NCBI GenBank assembly: GCA_004794655.1
Contig: SMMW01000622.1
Location: 10,978,501-11,042,500 of the forward strand
Direction: 5' to 3'
Length of the DNA: 64,000 bases
Source of the DNA: Marisa cornuarietis
Lineage: Eukaryota; Mollusca; Gastropoda; Architaenioglossa; Ampullariidae
Below are positions 14,363-26,906 of this stretch, one piece after another. The notes below the pieces were generated by a model. That model saw only the letters and a program-made list of their open reading frames with translations, was not told the origin of the DNA and made no database searches. Position numbers and translations under genes: made by a program. Position 1 is the first letter of the stretch. Every line of letters begins with the position of its first letter.

Positions 14363-15343
14363 AAAATCTCGAAAATGATATTAATGAGTTGATACACGTT
14401 TTCTTCTTTCTTTCAGTCTGTCTGCCTCTTTCTTACTTTCCCTTCCCATCCATTAAATTCTCCTTTTGTATTATCTACTTGTAAGATGCGGACAGGCAGT
14501 GAAGACTGTAGAAAAGGAAGCTAGGGGGGGGGGAGTGATGCCGTAGATATGGCAGCCAGTCACGCGCACGTTAGTGCAAATCACTGATCAAGACATGAGG
14601 CCGTCTGACGCAGGGAGGGTTACAGAGTGTTTAGCGAAAGGTCACTTAACCCCCAGCACCAAAGACACGTCACGGACCCTTTATGTTTCAGTGCACCCGG
14701 TGACTGGCAGGCCTTCTTGACCGTGCTGAGACGCATGGTCCTGTCTACAAATCTCGTCCTAGCATATCATGAAATGATTGTTCATGCTTGAGTGTTCATC
14801 TCTTTCGTCCTTCTGCCATTTCTGACTGTAGGCACGTTTGTAGGCTTGGAATGAACGCTTTGCGTTGCAAAGGGTGATAATTGTATAGATGGTGCATGCA
14901 GCTGGGAGCTGCCAAATGAAGACCTCGTTTAGAAACACCACTGACGTGGGGGGGGGGGTGTTTCCTCGTGCGGAAGGGCTCAGTTTTTACTGATTTGTCG
15001 TACTCAGCAACAGTGAGCAAAATGTTCTCGATCGTTCTCGTTTTCTTTGTTTTATTCATTCTGTCTACCTCTGTCTGTTTGTAGCTAGCATTCTTTTTCT
15101 CTGCAGTTTCTTTAACATTGTTTGACTGCATGAAAACAATATATAGTGATTCTTGTCAAATAAAATGTGCACCAGTTTCTGGACAACTTTTAGGAAATAT
15201 ATCAAATGAAGGAAATTGAAAGGATGAATAACGTCAACGAACAACAAAATTGAATTTCTATGGACAGAAAAACTACATGGTGAACAAATGAACGGGTATG
15301 TACAGACGCAGAGTGAGAGAGAGAGAGAGATACAGTCGGAAGC

Positions 15344-15712
15344 ATAAAGAAAAACTGTGATACATTTCCCGGGAAATCTGCAGACAATGCTGCCTTTGGG
15401 GACAATGACTGCCGAGGGCGAGGCAAGCAGATAAGGACGCGGACGGACCGATACGTCGGCTGGTGTGTTGACGGCTAGCAGCGAAATTTCAGCTTCAGAT
15501 TCGATTGTAGAAGACAGAAAGAGAACGCCCCCGACGACGGGCGATAGAGTCGCAACGGTCATGACGTCAGAGATGTATATCCCGTGCGCACAGTCACCTG
15601 CCACACGATTCCTTTCTGCTGTGAGCAGCGTGGGATGCGGTTTTCCTGCAGTCAAATCAACGAGACGCTCATATAACTTGTGCATCACACTCGCGTCACT
15701 CGTGCGTCCCAC
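15344..15712 (-). other. Candidate coding ORF or exon, unidentified
   Basis: A minus-strand frame opens right after a TAG that could serve as an acceptor (GTGACGTAG at 15713-15721). It runs through HGIYISDVMTVATLSPVVGG and VLFLSSTIESEAEISLLAV to IVCRFPGKC with balanced codon use. The open frame continues to 15065, but that part is translated CT microsatellite and AT-rich DNA. A long plus-strand ORF (15465-15737) overlaps it, so composition alone may explain both. No family is recognised. Confidence 0.2.
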
Positions 15713-16591
15713 CTACGTCACAACAGCAAGCGAGTAAGTGCGTCTTCGCAGGCCCCGTTTTACTAGTAGTTTTCTTTTTAACGCTCAGTTTAACGATTCT
15801 CGTTTTCTCTCACGTTCGACCCAAAAGAAAGGGACATTCAAAACCTTAATCGAGTTTGAGGCTGAGAGGTTAGTCTGCGAGCGTGAGCTTTTTACTGCTT
15901 TCTCTCTGGAGACTTCTCGCTCCTCGAGGCTGAATGTGCAGTCTCCAATCCTCTGATATGATTGTGCGCATGCGTGCGTGTACACTGCTGTTCCGGTCCT
16001 GTCGATTCTGGTTCCGACACCTAGTGAACTGGTTTTGGCCTGAGATTTGAGGTTTAGGGCTATCTGTTCCCTTCGCCAAAAGTAGAAGAATGTCTGCTGC
16101 GTGTCCTTCATCTTTTCTTTTGTCTGATGGCCGTACCCTCGTCTTCATTTTGGATGATTTCACGGCACCCGGGGGACATCAAACTCGGTTGGTCTCCGTG
16201 TTGTCTTTCGCTTCGACTCTTCTCGCTAATTGCCTTAAAACCATTATTCTAGGACAACCGAACAATACACTTCTGTGCATGTGGCCGTCTTTTCAAGATT
16301 TTTGGTGGATGCATGTATATCTTTGTTTAGGCTTGGGTGTTGATAACAATGAAGCAAGACACAGCCGTTAAAATTGACGAAAACCTTAATTTTGTGCTAT
16401 TTTCAGATAAGGACACGCATGTGTGTCCCTGTTTACTACGAACGTAGTTGCCAAGGTGATTTTATTTGCAATTCTGCTCTCACCTGAACTGTTGACGTGC
16501 AGACGGCGTGCAAATTGATTTCATTTCATCCGTTTGGTGTGAACATAGGCGAACCTGATCCCATTTAACTCTTTTCCATCCTCACTCGCAG

Positions 16592-16660
16592 CTTAAGATC
16601 CTCTACTTCAATACTCAGTCCTGTCGAGACAACTGTGCTACATGGCTTTATGCAGGAATA
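16592..16660 (+). mobile_element. Possible LINE endonuclease-start fragment
   Basis: A short open stretch reads LKILYFNTQSCRDNCATWLY, resembling the opening of LINE endonuclease domains (K-L-NTQSCR, then a TETWL-like motif) with a deletion between the two. It lies about 0.7 kb upstream of the LINE remnant on the same strand. This is recognised by eye only and could be chance. Confidence 0.3.
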
Positions 16661-17349
16661 CAATGCCTGTCTCGTGTCCCACCTTCTGACCATTATATGA
16701 TTACCGGGATAGCGTGGGCGCCACCGGTTGTTACGTTGCACGTTATTCGCACGCGGGAGCGAGATTTTGCGGGACTTGTTGACTGTAGGTGCAAATCGTC
16801 TTCGTTGAAATTAGATAATAAATAAACCGCTGTCTTTCAGGCGCTTAAATACACAAAATATATTTATATTATCTCAACCTACCAGAACCTGTTTATAACT
16901 CGGGCCAATAGGGTAGTTCTTTAACAGTCCACCGAACGCTTTTTTCTTAAAAACTAATTTAAAAAAAAAAAAGCTAAACGCCTGATCACTAATCCGAAGA
17001 TCAGTTACACCAATCAGAAACTGGAGCTGTGGGAAATCAGAGAGCAGTTTGAAACTGTTATTCAAACGGTTGGCAAAACGTTGCATCATCATCCTTGCTA
17101 AGTACCGTTCCACCCATGCAGCTGCCGCAGGCGTTAGGTACGTTTTTTTTTCTCTTGGAAAAAAAGCCAACACCATCAGCGCAAGCTTCAACCACTCGTC
17201 AATCAGTCCCAGTTTCCGACTTGACTGGTACACCCTTCACAGATTTCGTGCTTTGGTGCCAGTAGCTGAGCAGCATATCAGAGACTAACTAGCCGAAGAA
17301 ACCTTGCGCACTGGAACATGGCATTCCGAGGGTTCCTGCTGTGCAGAGT

Positions 17350-18262
17350 GAACTTAAAGGATGGGAAATCTGTTCCTACCAATACTCTCTAGCCTTTCGC
17401 TTGCCCGAATACCTAACTTCATTTAGTTTGGATATTTGCGGGTTAAAGTATATCTTTTCATTCCTTCTTCGTTGCGCTGCTTCAGCTGTCAGCGTTCTGG
17501 TCACGAGGCTAGCTTCTGGAAGTTCCAAGCCCTCTGGTGTCGCTGCGGCGGGACTGGCCAGACGGCAGCTGATTGTTCCTTCAGCGCCCACTGTGCCAAC
17601 TGTGACGGTTCTCATGTTACTTCTTCTAAAGATTGTCAATGCAAGGAAGAGGCAGCCATTCAGCGCGAACGCCATCTTGTAGTGGGTGGTTCCTCCGGAG
17701 CAACTTCTTCTCCAATTCCTACTCGGCAGTCGTTGCAAAACGACCGTCAGTTTCTGCTTCTATCCAGAAAAACGTGACATGGGACTCTTCTGAGGACCTT
17801 GTCCCAGCCCGTCATGCTGTTCTTCTCCTTGTACAGGCAGCGGTGACGTCCAGTCATCATAAACAATACAAGCATCTCAAACCACACAAGTATCGTAAAA
17901 CTCACAATACAGCAGCTCCGTTCTGTCAGCCCCAGCATGCCTCTTCAGCCCATCTTGCGGATGGCTGCTCTATTTTCTCTGCGGAACTTCACGCTAGCCT
18001 TGGACCACGTTCACCGCTCTTTGGAGCAAACTTCTTGATCATTTCAGATTTTCTTTTTGCTCTTCAAGCTCCTTTTTTCAGCCGTTTTGGCCACCCTCTC
18101 GTGGTTCAGCTTAGCACAATTCATGCAGCTCTCTGTGATGTCCGTCTCTATTACACGGCCTCATTTCATACTCTCCCTCTGTCTGTAAAGTGGACTGAGC
18201 TAGCCTTCGCATATAAATCCCATTTGATTGATTTATTGATTGATAGATTTATCAATTGATCG
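17350..18262 (+). mobile_element. Degenerate non-LTR retrotransposon (I/Nimb-like), internally deleted
   Basis: From about 17430 one frame reads like a LINE ORF1 C-terminus: IPSSLRCFSCQRSGH, then CRCGGTGQTAADC and CANCDGSHVTSSKDC, the CCHC knuckle series. At least two zinc ligands are altered. After a frameshift near 17700 comes SYSAVVAKRPSV and then, without any reverse transcriptase, an RNase H-like block (17945-18130) with DGCSIFSAEL and FLIISDFLFALQA. It ends in a TTGA/GATT-type tail (18217-18262). ORF1 and the RNase H end are fused by a large deletion. An RNase H in ORF2 points to the I/Nimb group. It is dead. Confidence 0.75.
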
Positions 18263-20353
18263 ATCATAAGCGCGACTAATAATTGGTTAGCACACCGAAG
18301 CATAGCTGACGTAAAATCCTAATAAGGTTTTAATAATAAAATCCTCAGCAGCACTTCGTGAACTCGAAGAATCAGCTGGTAGGGTAAGTGACATGGAAGA
18401 TGTGAGGGCAAAAAATATCCACGTGGGAATGGGAACTGCAATCAAAGTTTAAAAAAAAAGTGCTGCTCACAAGTGTGTTGGTTCCTTCGTCACCAAATGA
18501 CACTTGGGGCATAGCGTGCAAACCAATAGAGGACTTTTTTTGCCGACATGATGGATCGTGCTCCGAAGATCTAGAGTGGAACCTCTTCAGTGGCAGACTT
18601 GACCAGCTGACCCATAGATTCCCCAGAGAGACTGGCAAAAGAGTTGGGGCACGAAGGAGTGTCCTTATCAAATCCCGGAGTCTGAGTCACCCGCACAGAC
18701 GTCAACAAAGAGACCTGGAAACTATCTTCGTCACGATGAGATTAGTCACGCCCAAAAGCATTTCGTTTGCACTTATTCAACAGAAGTCGCTGTGAAAGCA
18801 AAAGCAACCTCTCCTCGCACTCTTGCCCATTCTGCTATTCTACTGCTTTTACCAAGGAAGCTCGTTCCAGGCAGCGAAATATCATACTCTTAGGCTCATT
18901 TCTCAGGGTGAGAAAACTGTTGTTTTTATTTATTTAGCTCTGATTCAGCACGAATCAAATCTAATGGGCAGGTGGGTGGGAAAGGGATGGAGACAGACAT
19001 GAGGTATTGTCAAAGTTTTCATCGTGGTTAGGTCATCAACACGTGCGAAGCGCCACAAAAAAGCAAGCTTTAACAGACTCGGGTCATGAGGTTAAAATAT
19101 TTTGTGACTCCAGTCTTATTTGATTATAGTTCTTTAATTTAGTTTATGCCATCTATTTTTATAATTCTCCTGCGTAAACTCTTTTTTTAAATTTATTTTG
19201 AAGACGGACAAACCTGTACCGCATGAAGAAACCACCTTTGCATCCTCTTCCACAAAGATATAGCCTTATCAGCCATTTGATCAAAAGATACTCTGATCTG
19301 CCAATGGATCAAAGGGTATCCGCATCTGTCCTGGGATCAATGGATACTTTTATCAGCCTTTTGATTAAGAAAAGAATAGTAAGGAAAGACTCTCTTTAAT
19401 TGAAGAATGAGAGGGAGAAATTTAAGTTACCCATTGAAGCGTGTACGTCTTGACGTGAATTATTACGTTCAACGACTCTGGACTTACTTCTCACTATTAA
19501 ATCATCTTCCATGTGCCAGACAACTTTATCACGACTAAGCGGAAACGTCTGGGTTACGAGGTCCAAAGTATTTTTGAGACACCATAAACGGTTCATCAAT
19601 CAGCAGCGCTCAACAGATTCCAGAAGGCGATTTCTCTTTGATTGGAATTTGCAGGAAATGTCGGGGCAAAGGTTAAAATTATAAGAAAGTGATGCACAGG
19701 AACAGGGGTGGGTGTGGAAGGGTGGAAAGACTAATGGTACTCCTGATTCAATGTGCACGTTTCATTCTTCGGGTAGGTGCGCATTTTTTCAGCTCGGCTT
19801 TATGGGATTTTTGCGCTGATTGCATGAGGAACATAAGTCTTTGGCTGTGGGACGTTGTCTAATCTGGACAATGCCGTTAAAATATGCGTAGTTCTCAATG
19901 TTTGTTTTACTCTCCATCATGTCCTTAGCCGTTGCCAGTACTGGACTGGATGTCAGAAAAACAAACCTCAGCAAGGCCGATCGTGACAAATCTTCTAATT
20001 TTAACAGTTTGTTCGTTTGTTGGTTGGTTTCTTGCTTGGTAATAATAACAAGGTGATAAAAAGAGTCCTTGTTGGTTGCTGTGATGTTATTATTGTTGTT
20101 ACTTTTTGATATTATGGCCTCAAGTCTTACAAATCGTATGAAGAGAGGCAGGAAGACTTTTTGAATGTATGTACAAAATGTGAGAATAGTAAGTAAACGA
20201 CCACAAAACGTGTCCAGACAAACTTTTGTCAGCTAAGACTCCAGCCCAAACCATCCACGAAGATAAATTCTATTCCTATCTTTCCATCAACAGAGGCAGG
20301 TTGATAGAAAAAGGAAACACACGACTTCTCGTTCTTTATCGCTTACCTCTTGC

Positions 20354-20359
<6 letters not shown>

Positions 20360-20408
<49 letters not shown>

Positions 20409-20441
20409 CACACACCCACCACACCCACACACACACACACC
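20360..20441. repeat. (AC)n microsatellite with interruptions
   Basis: A pure AC run to about 20406, then CCCACACACCCACC variants and a second AC run. Confidence 0.9.
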
Positions 20442-22113
20442 AAGCAAAACACATCAGTCAATTTACGCTTGAACTAGTCAGCTCCCCAATACAGACGTAC
20501 AAGAGAGACTGCAGGGTCCTGTATTTGTCGGGGACAATGCTGTAGTAGGATCACTTAAGTCCTTGATTTGGTTACGAACTAGACAAGACAGGACCTGCCG
20601 TCTGCTCGAGAAAAGGGGCCCGTCTACTGTTCGCAGGCCTCAGCAATATGTGCCGGTCATTTACAATGTGAATTCTTTTTCTTTCCTCAAGCTGTCGCTG
20701 TTGATAACAGAATTTATCTTCCAGGATAGTTTTTATTGGAGCTGTAGCAGATTAAGGTGAAAACCTGTTTGTCTGGGCACTTTTTTAAGCAGTTTAATTG
20801 TCATTAATTACAATTCTCGAATCTTTGTACAGATGTTCACAAAGCTTAAACGACTTTACCCATGTCTTCCTGCCTTCCTTCAACACAGAACTTGATTTCA
20901 GAAAAATATGTTGTACGTCTGATAAAAAAAATCAATCCGTATGAGCATGCTAAAATATTATTATTAATAATCATTGAGCTTTTTTATCTGTAGTTGGACT
21001 TGCGTCTGCTTCGGCTTCTTGGCGTTCAATCACGCATGGTCAACTTCTCGTTAACTTTCCGAGCGTTTCGGGTGCCATTCCAGACGCTTCACGCCACGTC
21101 TGCTGGCACGGACGCCCATAGATCAAACGCCAAACATCGCTCGCGAGTCTGGACCTTAGTCCTCACAGCCCCCGCGACACATCGGCTGGAATCCCCCCAA
21201 AGGTGCGCAAGCGTGCCGTTGCGTGAGCGCTCAATCACTCTAAATCAGTACGGAGATTCTGCAGGTCTTAGGGCTACTTATACTGGTCAATAAATTCAAT
21301 TCTCTCAAGAGCTTGGCCGGACCAAAGGTTGCCAAAACGACTGGAGATAATCGCGTGATTGCCGCTCCTGATTCACGAGCGACGTCCCAGCCCGTGACAC
21401 ACTTGTTCCATTGTCGTCTGATCGGCTGGAGTTACGGTGGTGGTGGTAAGTCGCGAACTTCAGGATCCTACCGAAACTGAACAAAGTTTTCTCTTTTTAT
21501 AAAGTTTGGATTTTGTTTGGGCTTTTTGTGTTTTTGTTTTCACCGTTTGTTTTTCTCTTGCTTTTTTTAAACTCTTTTCATCTCCACTCCTTTCTTTTCC
21601 TTTCATCTTTTGCTCTTTCAACACTCTTCATTGTTTTCTTTTACTTTGTTGTCTTGGTGTTAAAAATTTTTCAGTGTTCTTATCTGATTTCTTGTCATTT
21701 TTTTCTACTTCTGTTGTTTTTCTTTCCGACCTTCTCTCTATTTCTGTCTTTTCATTTGTTTATCTCTTTCCAAGTGCGCTGCTGACGGCCAAATTTCTTC
21801 TTGTTCGCTCCTTTTGCCGTGGCAAAACAAACATTAACATACCAGTCAACAGAGCTTCTGACAACAAAGCCCTGAGATCTTTGAACCACAGATTCATTTG
21901 ACGCACTGCTGATGATGCAGAATACTGATTCTTCCGAAGCAACTCTTTATGTAGTTCTTGTTTTTCGTTGTTCCGTTGGGGTGCTGGTGGAGCTGCTGGT
22001 TGCTGTTTGCTTTTGTTTTGATCATTTTTTTCAGTCTCTAGACGACATGAACTTTTAGGGTGCCCCTCCGTCTCAGTCTGGTTTAATAGATCATGAAAAG
22101 CTCAGACATAACC

Positions 22114-22252
22114 GAATTAAGACGACCGTTCAAGACAGTTCCGCCTATTTGCAGATGTCGCTGAATTAAGACAGTCCTTTAAGAACTTTAAACCTGTTTG
22201 CTGATGTCGCTAAACTAAGACATCCTTGCAAGAAATTTACACCGATTCGGGA
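22114..22252. repeat. 49-bp tandem repeat, about 2.8 copies
   Basis: The units start at 22114, 22163 and 22212 with GAATTAAGAC, GAATTAAGAC and AAACTAAGAC, and the first two end with GATGTCGCT. The copies are diverged. No function is apparent. Confidence 0.75.
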
Positions 22253-23851
22253 AGCGCAGCTCGATGTGGTCAATAGAAGCCCATATCTGCACTATCGTGA
22301 CTATAAAATGTACAAGTCTCCTTCGATCGTTTCTTCATCTGACGGGGAAAGAATTACACAGTCCTCCAGTATCCAACTAGGTGTACAACCAGATATAGTT
22401 AGATACAAATCATCGGACATTGAGACCGCGGCTGTGCTCCTATGATTCATTAAAGCTAAGGAAACCTGCCAGGGGAAGGTGGAAGAGAGAGAGACTATTC
22501 TCCTCGCAGACAGGGAACCAGTCTGTCCAAGACTCTTGGCCAAACGTCCATCAGACAGACTCGAGCGTACATTTTGCACGCGTCTGCACTAACTGGCTGT
22601 TCCAATTTACTGAAGAAATGAGTTTTCGCAAAACGTCGAAGACTCTCCGCAGAGACGACTGTTTACCAGTGCGAATGCAAACACGTGGGATTTTTCCCTT
22701 GTGTGCCGTGCAAACATATGACCTGTGATTTTTTTTCTTCCTAATTACACAGGACGAGGAACGTCTGGGCAAGATCGCGTACCGGACCGGTACCAGTGGG
22801 AAGTCAGGAACTTGCGTAGGTGGGGCCAGGGTTCATTACTTTAAGCACCCGTGTTTAAAACTGGCCGTTTAAATACATTCCAGAATTTGTTAATTAATTA
22901 TAAATAAATAAGTACATTATTATATGGAGTTTTGTTTGTAAGGCGTTGACTTCTGTATCGATAAGCAACAGCAGAGTTACTAATTTCTTGAAAGGTTTAA
23001 CCTGGTAAAGTTTTTTCCTAATGATTTGGTACAACTCAGCGCAAGATACTATTTCCCCAAATCTGTATGAGTACTCTCCCCCCACCCCACCTTCCATTCT
23101 TCCATGTCTACAGCTGCAGGTAGCGAAGCGTTGAGTGCAGTTTTATGTAGTTACTCAAAGCCTTTTTGCATCTTCTACCTTCCCCTCTCACTCATGTTTG
23201 TCCTGTTCTTTTCCTCTTCAGACCATCGGAAATAAAATGAATAACGTAGACGACAGTAAGTGTAGTTTTGGGGGGAACTCTGCTGGGAGCTTCTCTGGAA
23301 CAGCAAAAGTGCAAGACAAATAGTGAAATAAGTACTTGGAGTACTTGGCTGTGCTCGGAAAACTTTGCGACACTGTGCTATTCACGTCGTGCTATCCACA
23401 CTGTGCTGAGGACAGACGAACCAACTAATATATTGCCCCTGTTTGCCATGCAGTGTCAGACATTCGCGACTTGGCACTGTGGACCCACCAAAGACAGATG
23501 AGCATGACTTGGGAGAGGGGGCACTAGAAATCATGACTAAGTGACTACTCGATAACCTTAGATGTTTGTGCATCAAGAACTTTTGAAGTCACATATCCTC
23601 TTCCAAGACCCATCAGGTATTTACCACAGAAAAGGTGGCGCATCCGCTGCAACTGCTGCAAGAGACTCAGTAGGATCAGAAACTCTCCGAAAGTTGCTGC
23701 TCTGTGCAGACTTAAATTCACTGATGCTTTCATCATGTCGAGATGTCTCAAGCCGCCAAGAAATCCAACTTTCTCGGAGAATCAGACTGGCTTTAAACTC
23801 AAAGTTGGTTTGAGTTTTAAACCGAACATCGAGTGACTTCAGAACATATTA

Positions 23852-23960
23852 CGTGTGTGTGTGTGTGTGTGAATACGGATTAACTCTGTCAAAATGTTTT
23901 TTGCGACTTTCTCGCTCTTTCTCTTATCTGTGTGTGTGTGTGTGTTGCGCGCGCGCGTAG
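23852..23960. repeat. Paired short (GT)n runs
   Basis: GT runs at about 23852-23872 and 23930-23945, the second followed by a GC run. Confidence 0.85.
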
Positions 23961-24582
23961 CATTGTCTGTTGTTTGTTTTTTTTGACAAATGTGGCTGGT
24001 ATGACCAAGATTCCTGCGGGTTTCTGGGGCGGTTTGCGAAATCTGTCAAAGGCAAATCTGGATTAAAAATCGAGGTTACGCATATATTCCTATGGATTTT
24101 TCATCCGCCGTCCTGTACCATTTTGAGACTCTTTGATCAGTCGGAGGACTGGGACACAGGGCCTTCATTTGACGTGCGTGTTGGGATGTAGGGGATGGAG
24201 GTTGGGGGAGAAAGAGAAACAGAGACAACTGGCTGATCTTGATGGAAGAACTGGACACTTGGGTGGTCTTCGTGATAGGTGCTGCTACCTAGGATGGTGG
24301 GAGGTTGTCAAAACCATTTGGATCAACAAGAAAATAACTCGATGAACATTACTCTTCGGCGTCTTCAAGATTAAATCTCGTTTGCGAACACACAAGTAGG
24401 TGAAATGAGTTTATTGATCTTCAACACAAGATTGCAGACTAAAGCATTTGAGATTGTGATACTAACCTCGATGCTGCAGGACAGAAGACTCACGTGTTTG
24501 GTGGTCGCGGCCAGAAAAAGCTTAGGACTTCGGCCTCGGTCACAAAATTCATTTTTTTTTCTCCATCCTTTCAGCCCAGCGT

Positions 24583-25427
24583 CCGATTGATTCAACCAGT
24601 CGCCAATTCGACCACACTCTAGTCGATTCGACCACTGACTGTAACCAATTCGACCACCTCTTCATCCATGGCATTATTCGACCTCGAAAAAAAATGAATT
24701 ATCCTCTCGTCTCCTTTGTCTGCGAACGACAATATTTTTCACTTTCATCGTTTCTCTGTGAGGGGTGTAATGTTTTGCGTGAAGAGTGCACGTGTAAATG
24801 TTTACGAGTGTGAAGGTAAATCTACATGTAGCTACGCTCGCGGCACTCTTCAACCTTTTTCACAAAAAAGGCCCGACCAACAATCTCACATTTAATGATT
24901 TAAAAAAAACAAATGAAACGGATAAAAAATAGAACTGTCTAATAACCGATAAAAAGTTAGTCTTCCCAGCGATGTCACCTATCAGCTTTGTTGGTCCGAC
25001 GTTCGGGTAATACTTCACGAACGGTCAGGTGGTCAGAGGCTCACTAGCCGCCATAGATGTACACCCGAACTGACGATCACAAGTTTATGCGTCACGATGT
25101 GATGTCATTTTGTAAGTTTGCGTCGCACGGTCACGTGGCCTCCCAAGAACGTGCCGCTGCTCTACTTATGAACACATAACAAAGAAAAATGTAATTTGAA
25201 CCGTAAATACTACAGTGAGGAGGGCGGTGGTTCAGAGGTAGAGATGGGGACGAAAAGGTGCGTAAATGTGTGGAGACGCCGTTTAAAGCTTAAGATTTCA
25301 GATTAAACAAAATACATTTAAGAGAAGCTTCCATTCGAAGCTCCGTATGCCCATGATTTTTATGATGTTTGCACAACCCATTATAGGGTTGTGTCTGCAT
25401 GCACATCTATCCATACCCCCAGTTTGA

Positions 25428-25469
<42 letters not shown>

Positions 25470-25945
25470 TAGTAAATATGTATCACAATTCTCAATTTTC
25501 ACGTCTTTATTTCAATTTCGCTTGTTTCTTTACTTGAATACTAAAGATTGTTGAAAATGCTCCCTTCTTTGGAATAGAAAGTAGTCCACAGCGCAGTGTG
25601 ACCTCGCGGTCATTGTATGTGAACCCCAATTCAAACCAGTCTTGATACGTAAGAACCGTGACATCTTTCGATGGTTTGCGCGTCTCACCTCTCCTGTGAA
25701 CTCGACTTAAAAAGCAAACTGTGTGATGAAATAACAACTTTGGTCAGCGCGACCCTCTGTATTTTATCGGGGTTTCGTGTGCGTGTGTGCGCAAACAATT
25801 TGAATAATTTAGATTCTATTACATAAATGTATGTCAAGTGGTCAAATCGACTCCAACATCTGGTTAAAACGACTATTAACTGTGGTCGAATCCACTCCTA
25901 GCTGTAGTCGAATCGACTTGATCAATTAGAAGTTCGAATCAACCG
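24583..25945. mobile_element. Fold-back-like element with terminal arrays of 22-bp units
   Basis: The left end (24583-24682) has repeated ATTCGACCA cores at 21-22 bp spacing. The right end (25838-25945) has at least four 22-bp units (25838, 25860, 25882, 25904) carrying GTGGTCGAATC, the reverse complement of the left core. The two arrays therefore face each other across about 1.15 kb that includes a GT microsatellite and an unassigned minus-strand ORF (25507-25737). Terminal inverted repeats built of tandem units resemble fold-back elements. Exact ends and target duplication are not resolved. Confidence 0.6.
25430..25468. repeat. (GT)n microsatellite inside the fold-back-like element
   Basis: A GT run of about 38 bp lying between the opposed 22-bp arrays. 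Confidence 0.9.
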
Positions 25946-26713
25946 CTGACCTTTCGCCCTGTATATACGAAAGGAGCGATTGAAGCCGCTTCGGTCAAAT
26001 AGAGAATGCAGTTCAAAGTTTAATGATCTGCGTGAAACCTTTCATTAAAATCTTGAGGAAAGTATGTTAATAAGATTGTTTTTAATCGAGGAAAAAAATT
26101 TCTGTACACCTTAATTTGCCATTTCTCTCGCGTCAAAGAGGAGTTGTCGTTCCAGGTTAGTTGACCTGGTGGAAGTTGTGTTCGGGTTTCACGTGCTGCG
26201 CTCAGCAGGCTGGCGTGCAATGTGTATGCGAATAATTCATGACCCCAATGTGGAGGGCAATCAGCCGCAGGATGTGCAAAAGGGGTCAGACAGTTCAAAA
26301 ACCACCTGGGGCCGTAGCTTTGATGCACAAGTAACGTCTCCTCACTGCTATAGCTACAGACCGAAAGTGTCGTTGGGATCCTGTAATTGAAAACATGTGC
26401 AGATCAAGGAGTTTGGCTCATAACCCAGATGACGCCGAGCTTCCTCTCCCCCACCCAATCCAATCTTGAGTACAACACACAGTTGTGGCTATAGACGTGT
26501 AAGTATTGAAATGAGGTAAAATAAACCCCGAGGTAAACCTCTGGTTCATAACTACGGCTTCAAGATAAACCGTGGCATAATCTCTGGGGTAAAGATGACA
26601 GTTTGAGGAGAGCAGAGGAGGGACATAATCGGGAACGAAATCATTGATAAGAGTAAGAGTTAAAGGTCTATACAGTTTAAGAATATTTTTACATTTTATC
26701 GTCACACAAAAAA

Positions 26714-26906
26714 AAGGTAAAGGTCATCCCTTAACCTTTTCAGGTCGTTAGGGGGTGAGATGTTAGAGACCTCACTTTTCTCTGGTACCCAGTGCCGCCA
26801 GCTGGGTCGACTGAGGGTAAGTTTGCTGCGCTAATCGGGCATTGAACCTGCTCGCTCTCAGTTCGAACGCCAGCGCTCTAACCACTCAGCTATCCGCTTC
26901 CCACTG
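26714..26906 (-). mobile_element. tRNA-derived SINE
   Basis: On the minus strand there is an A box TAGCTGAGTGG (26882-26892) followed by GTTAGAGCGCTGGCGTTCGA, and a B box GGTTCAATGCC (26838-26848). The two are 33 bp apart, as in a tRNA. The body continues through a GTCGACCCAGCTGGCGGCA stretch to a short T-rich end (GACCTTTACCTTTTTTTT). It is not a functional tRNA because no acceptor stem closes after the B box. Confidence 0.82.

Larger units (their letters stand above)
11763..16591. other. No assignable gene
   Basis: It contains the two weak ORF candidates (14156-14362, 15344-15712) and two related 30-40-bp motifs reading GACGAAAA(T/C)CTTAATTTTG at 13437 and 16377, likely remnants of one dispersed repeat. 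G tracts lie at 14524 and 14949. Confidence 0.5.
18263..24582. other. No gene seen
   Basis: It holds the microsatellites and the 49-bp repeat already listed, a pyrimidine-rich stretch at 21500-21780 (low-complexity Phe/Leu/Ser ORFs), and a local motif repeated three times around 19272-19370 (TTGATCAAAAGATACTCTG and variants). Confidence 0.55.

Noticed and set aside
15065..15343. Second half of the longest minus-strand ORF (215 codons)
   Set aside because: Low-complexity Ser/Leu/Cys and Lys-rich AT sequence following a CT repeat; not coding-like.
21506..21901. 131-codon Phe/Leu/Ser-rich ORF resembling a membrane protein
   Set aside because: It is a pyrimidine-rich low-complexity tract, hydrophobic in every frame.
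26830..26906. tRNA gene
   Set aside because: A and B boxes are present but the acceptor stem does not close and a SINE body follows, so it is a tRNA-derived SINE.
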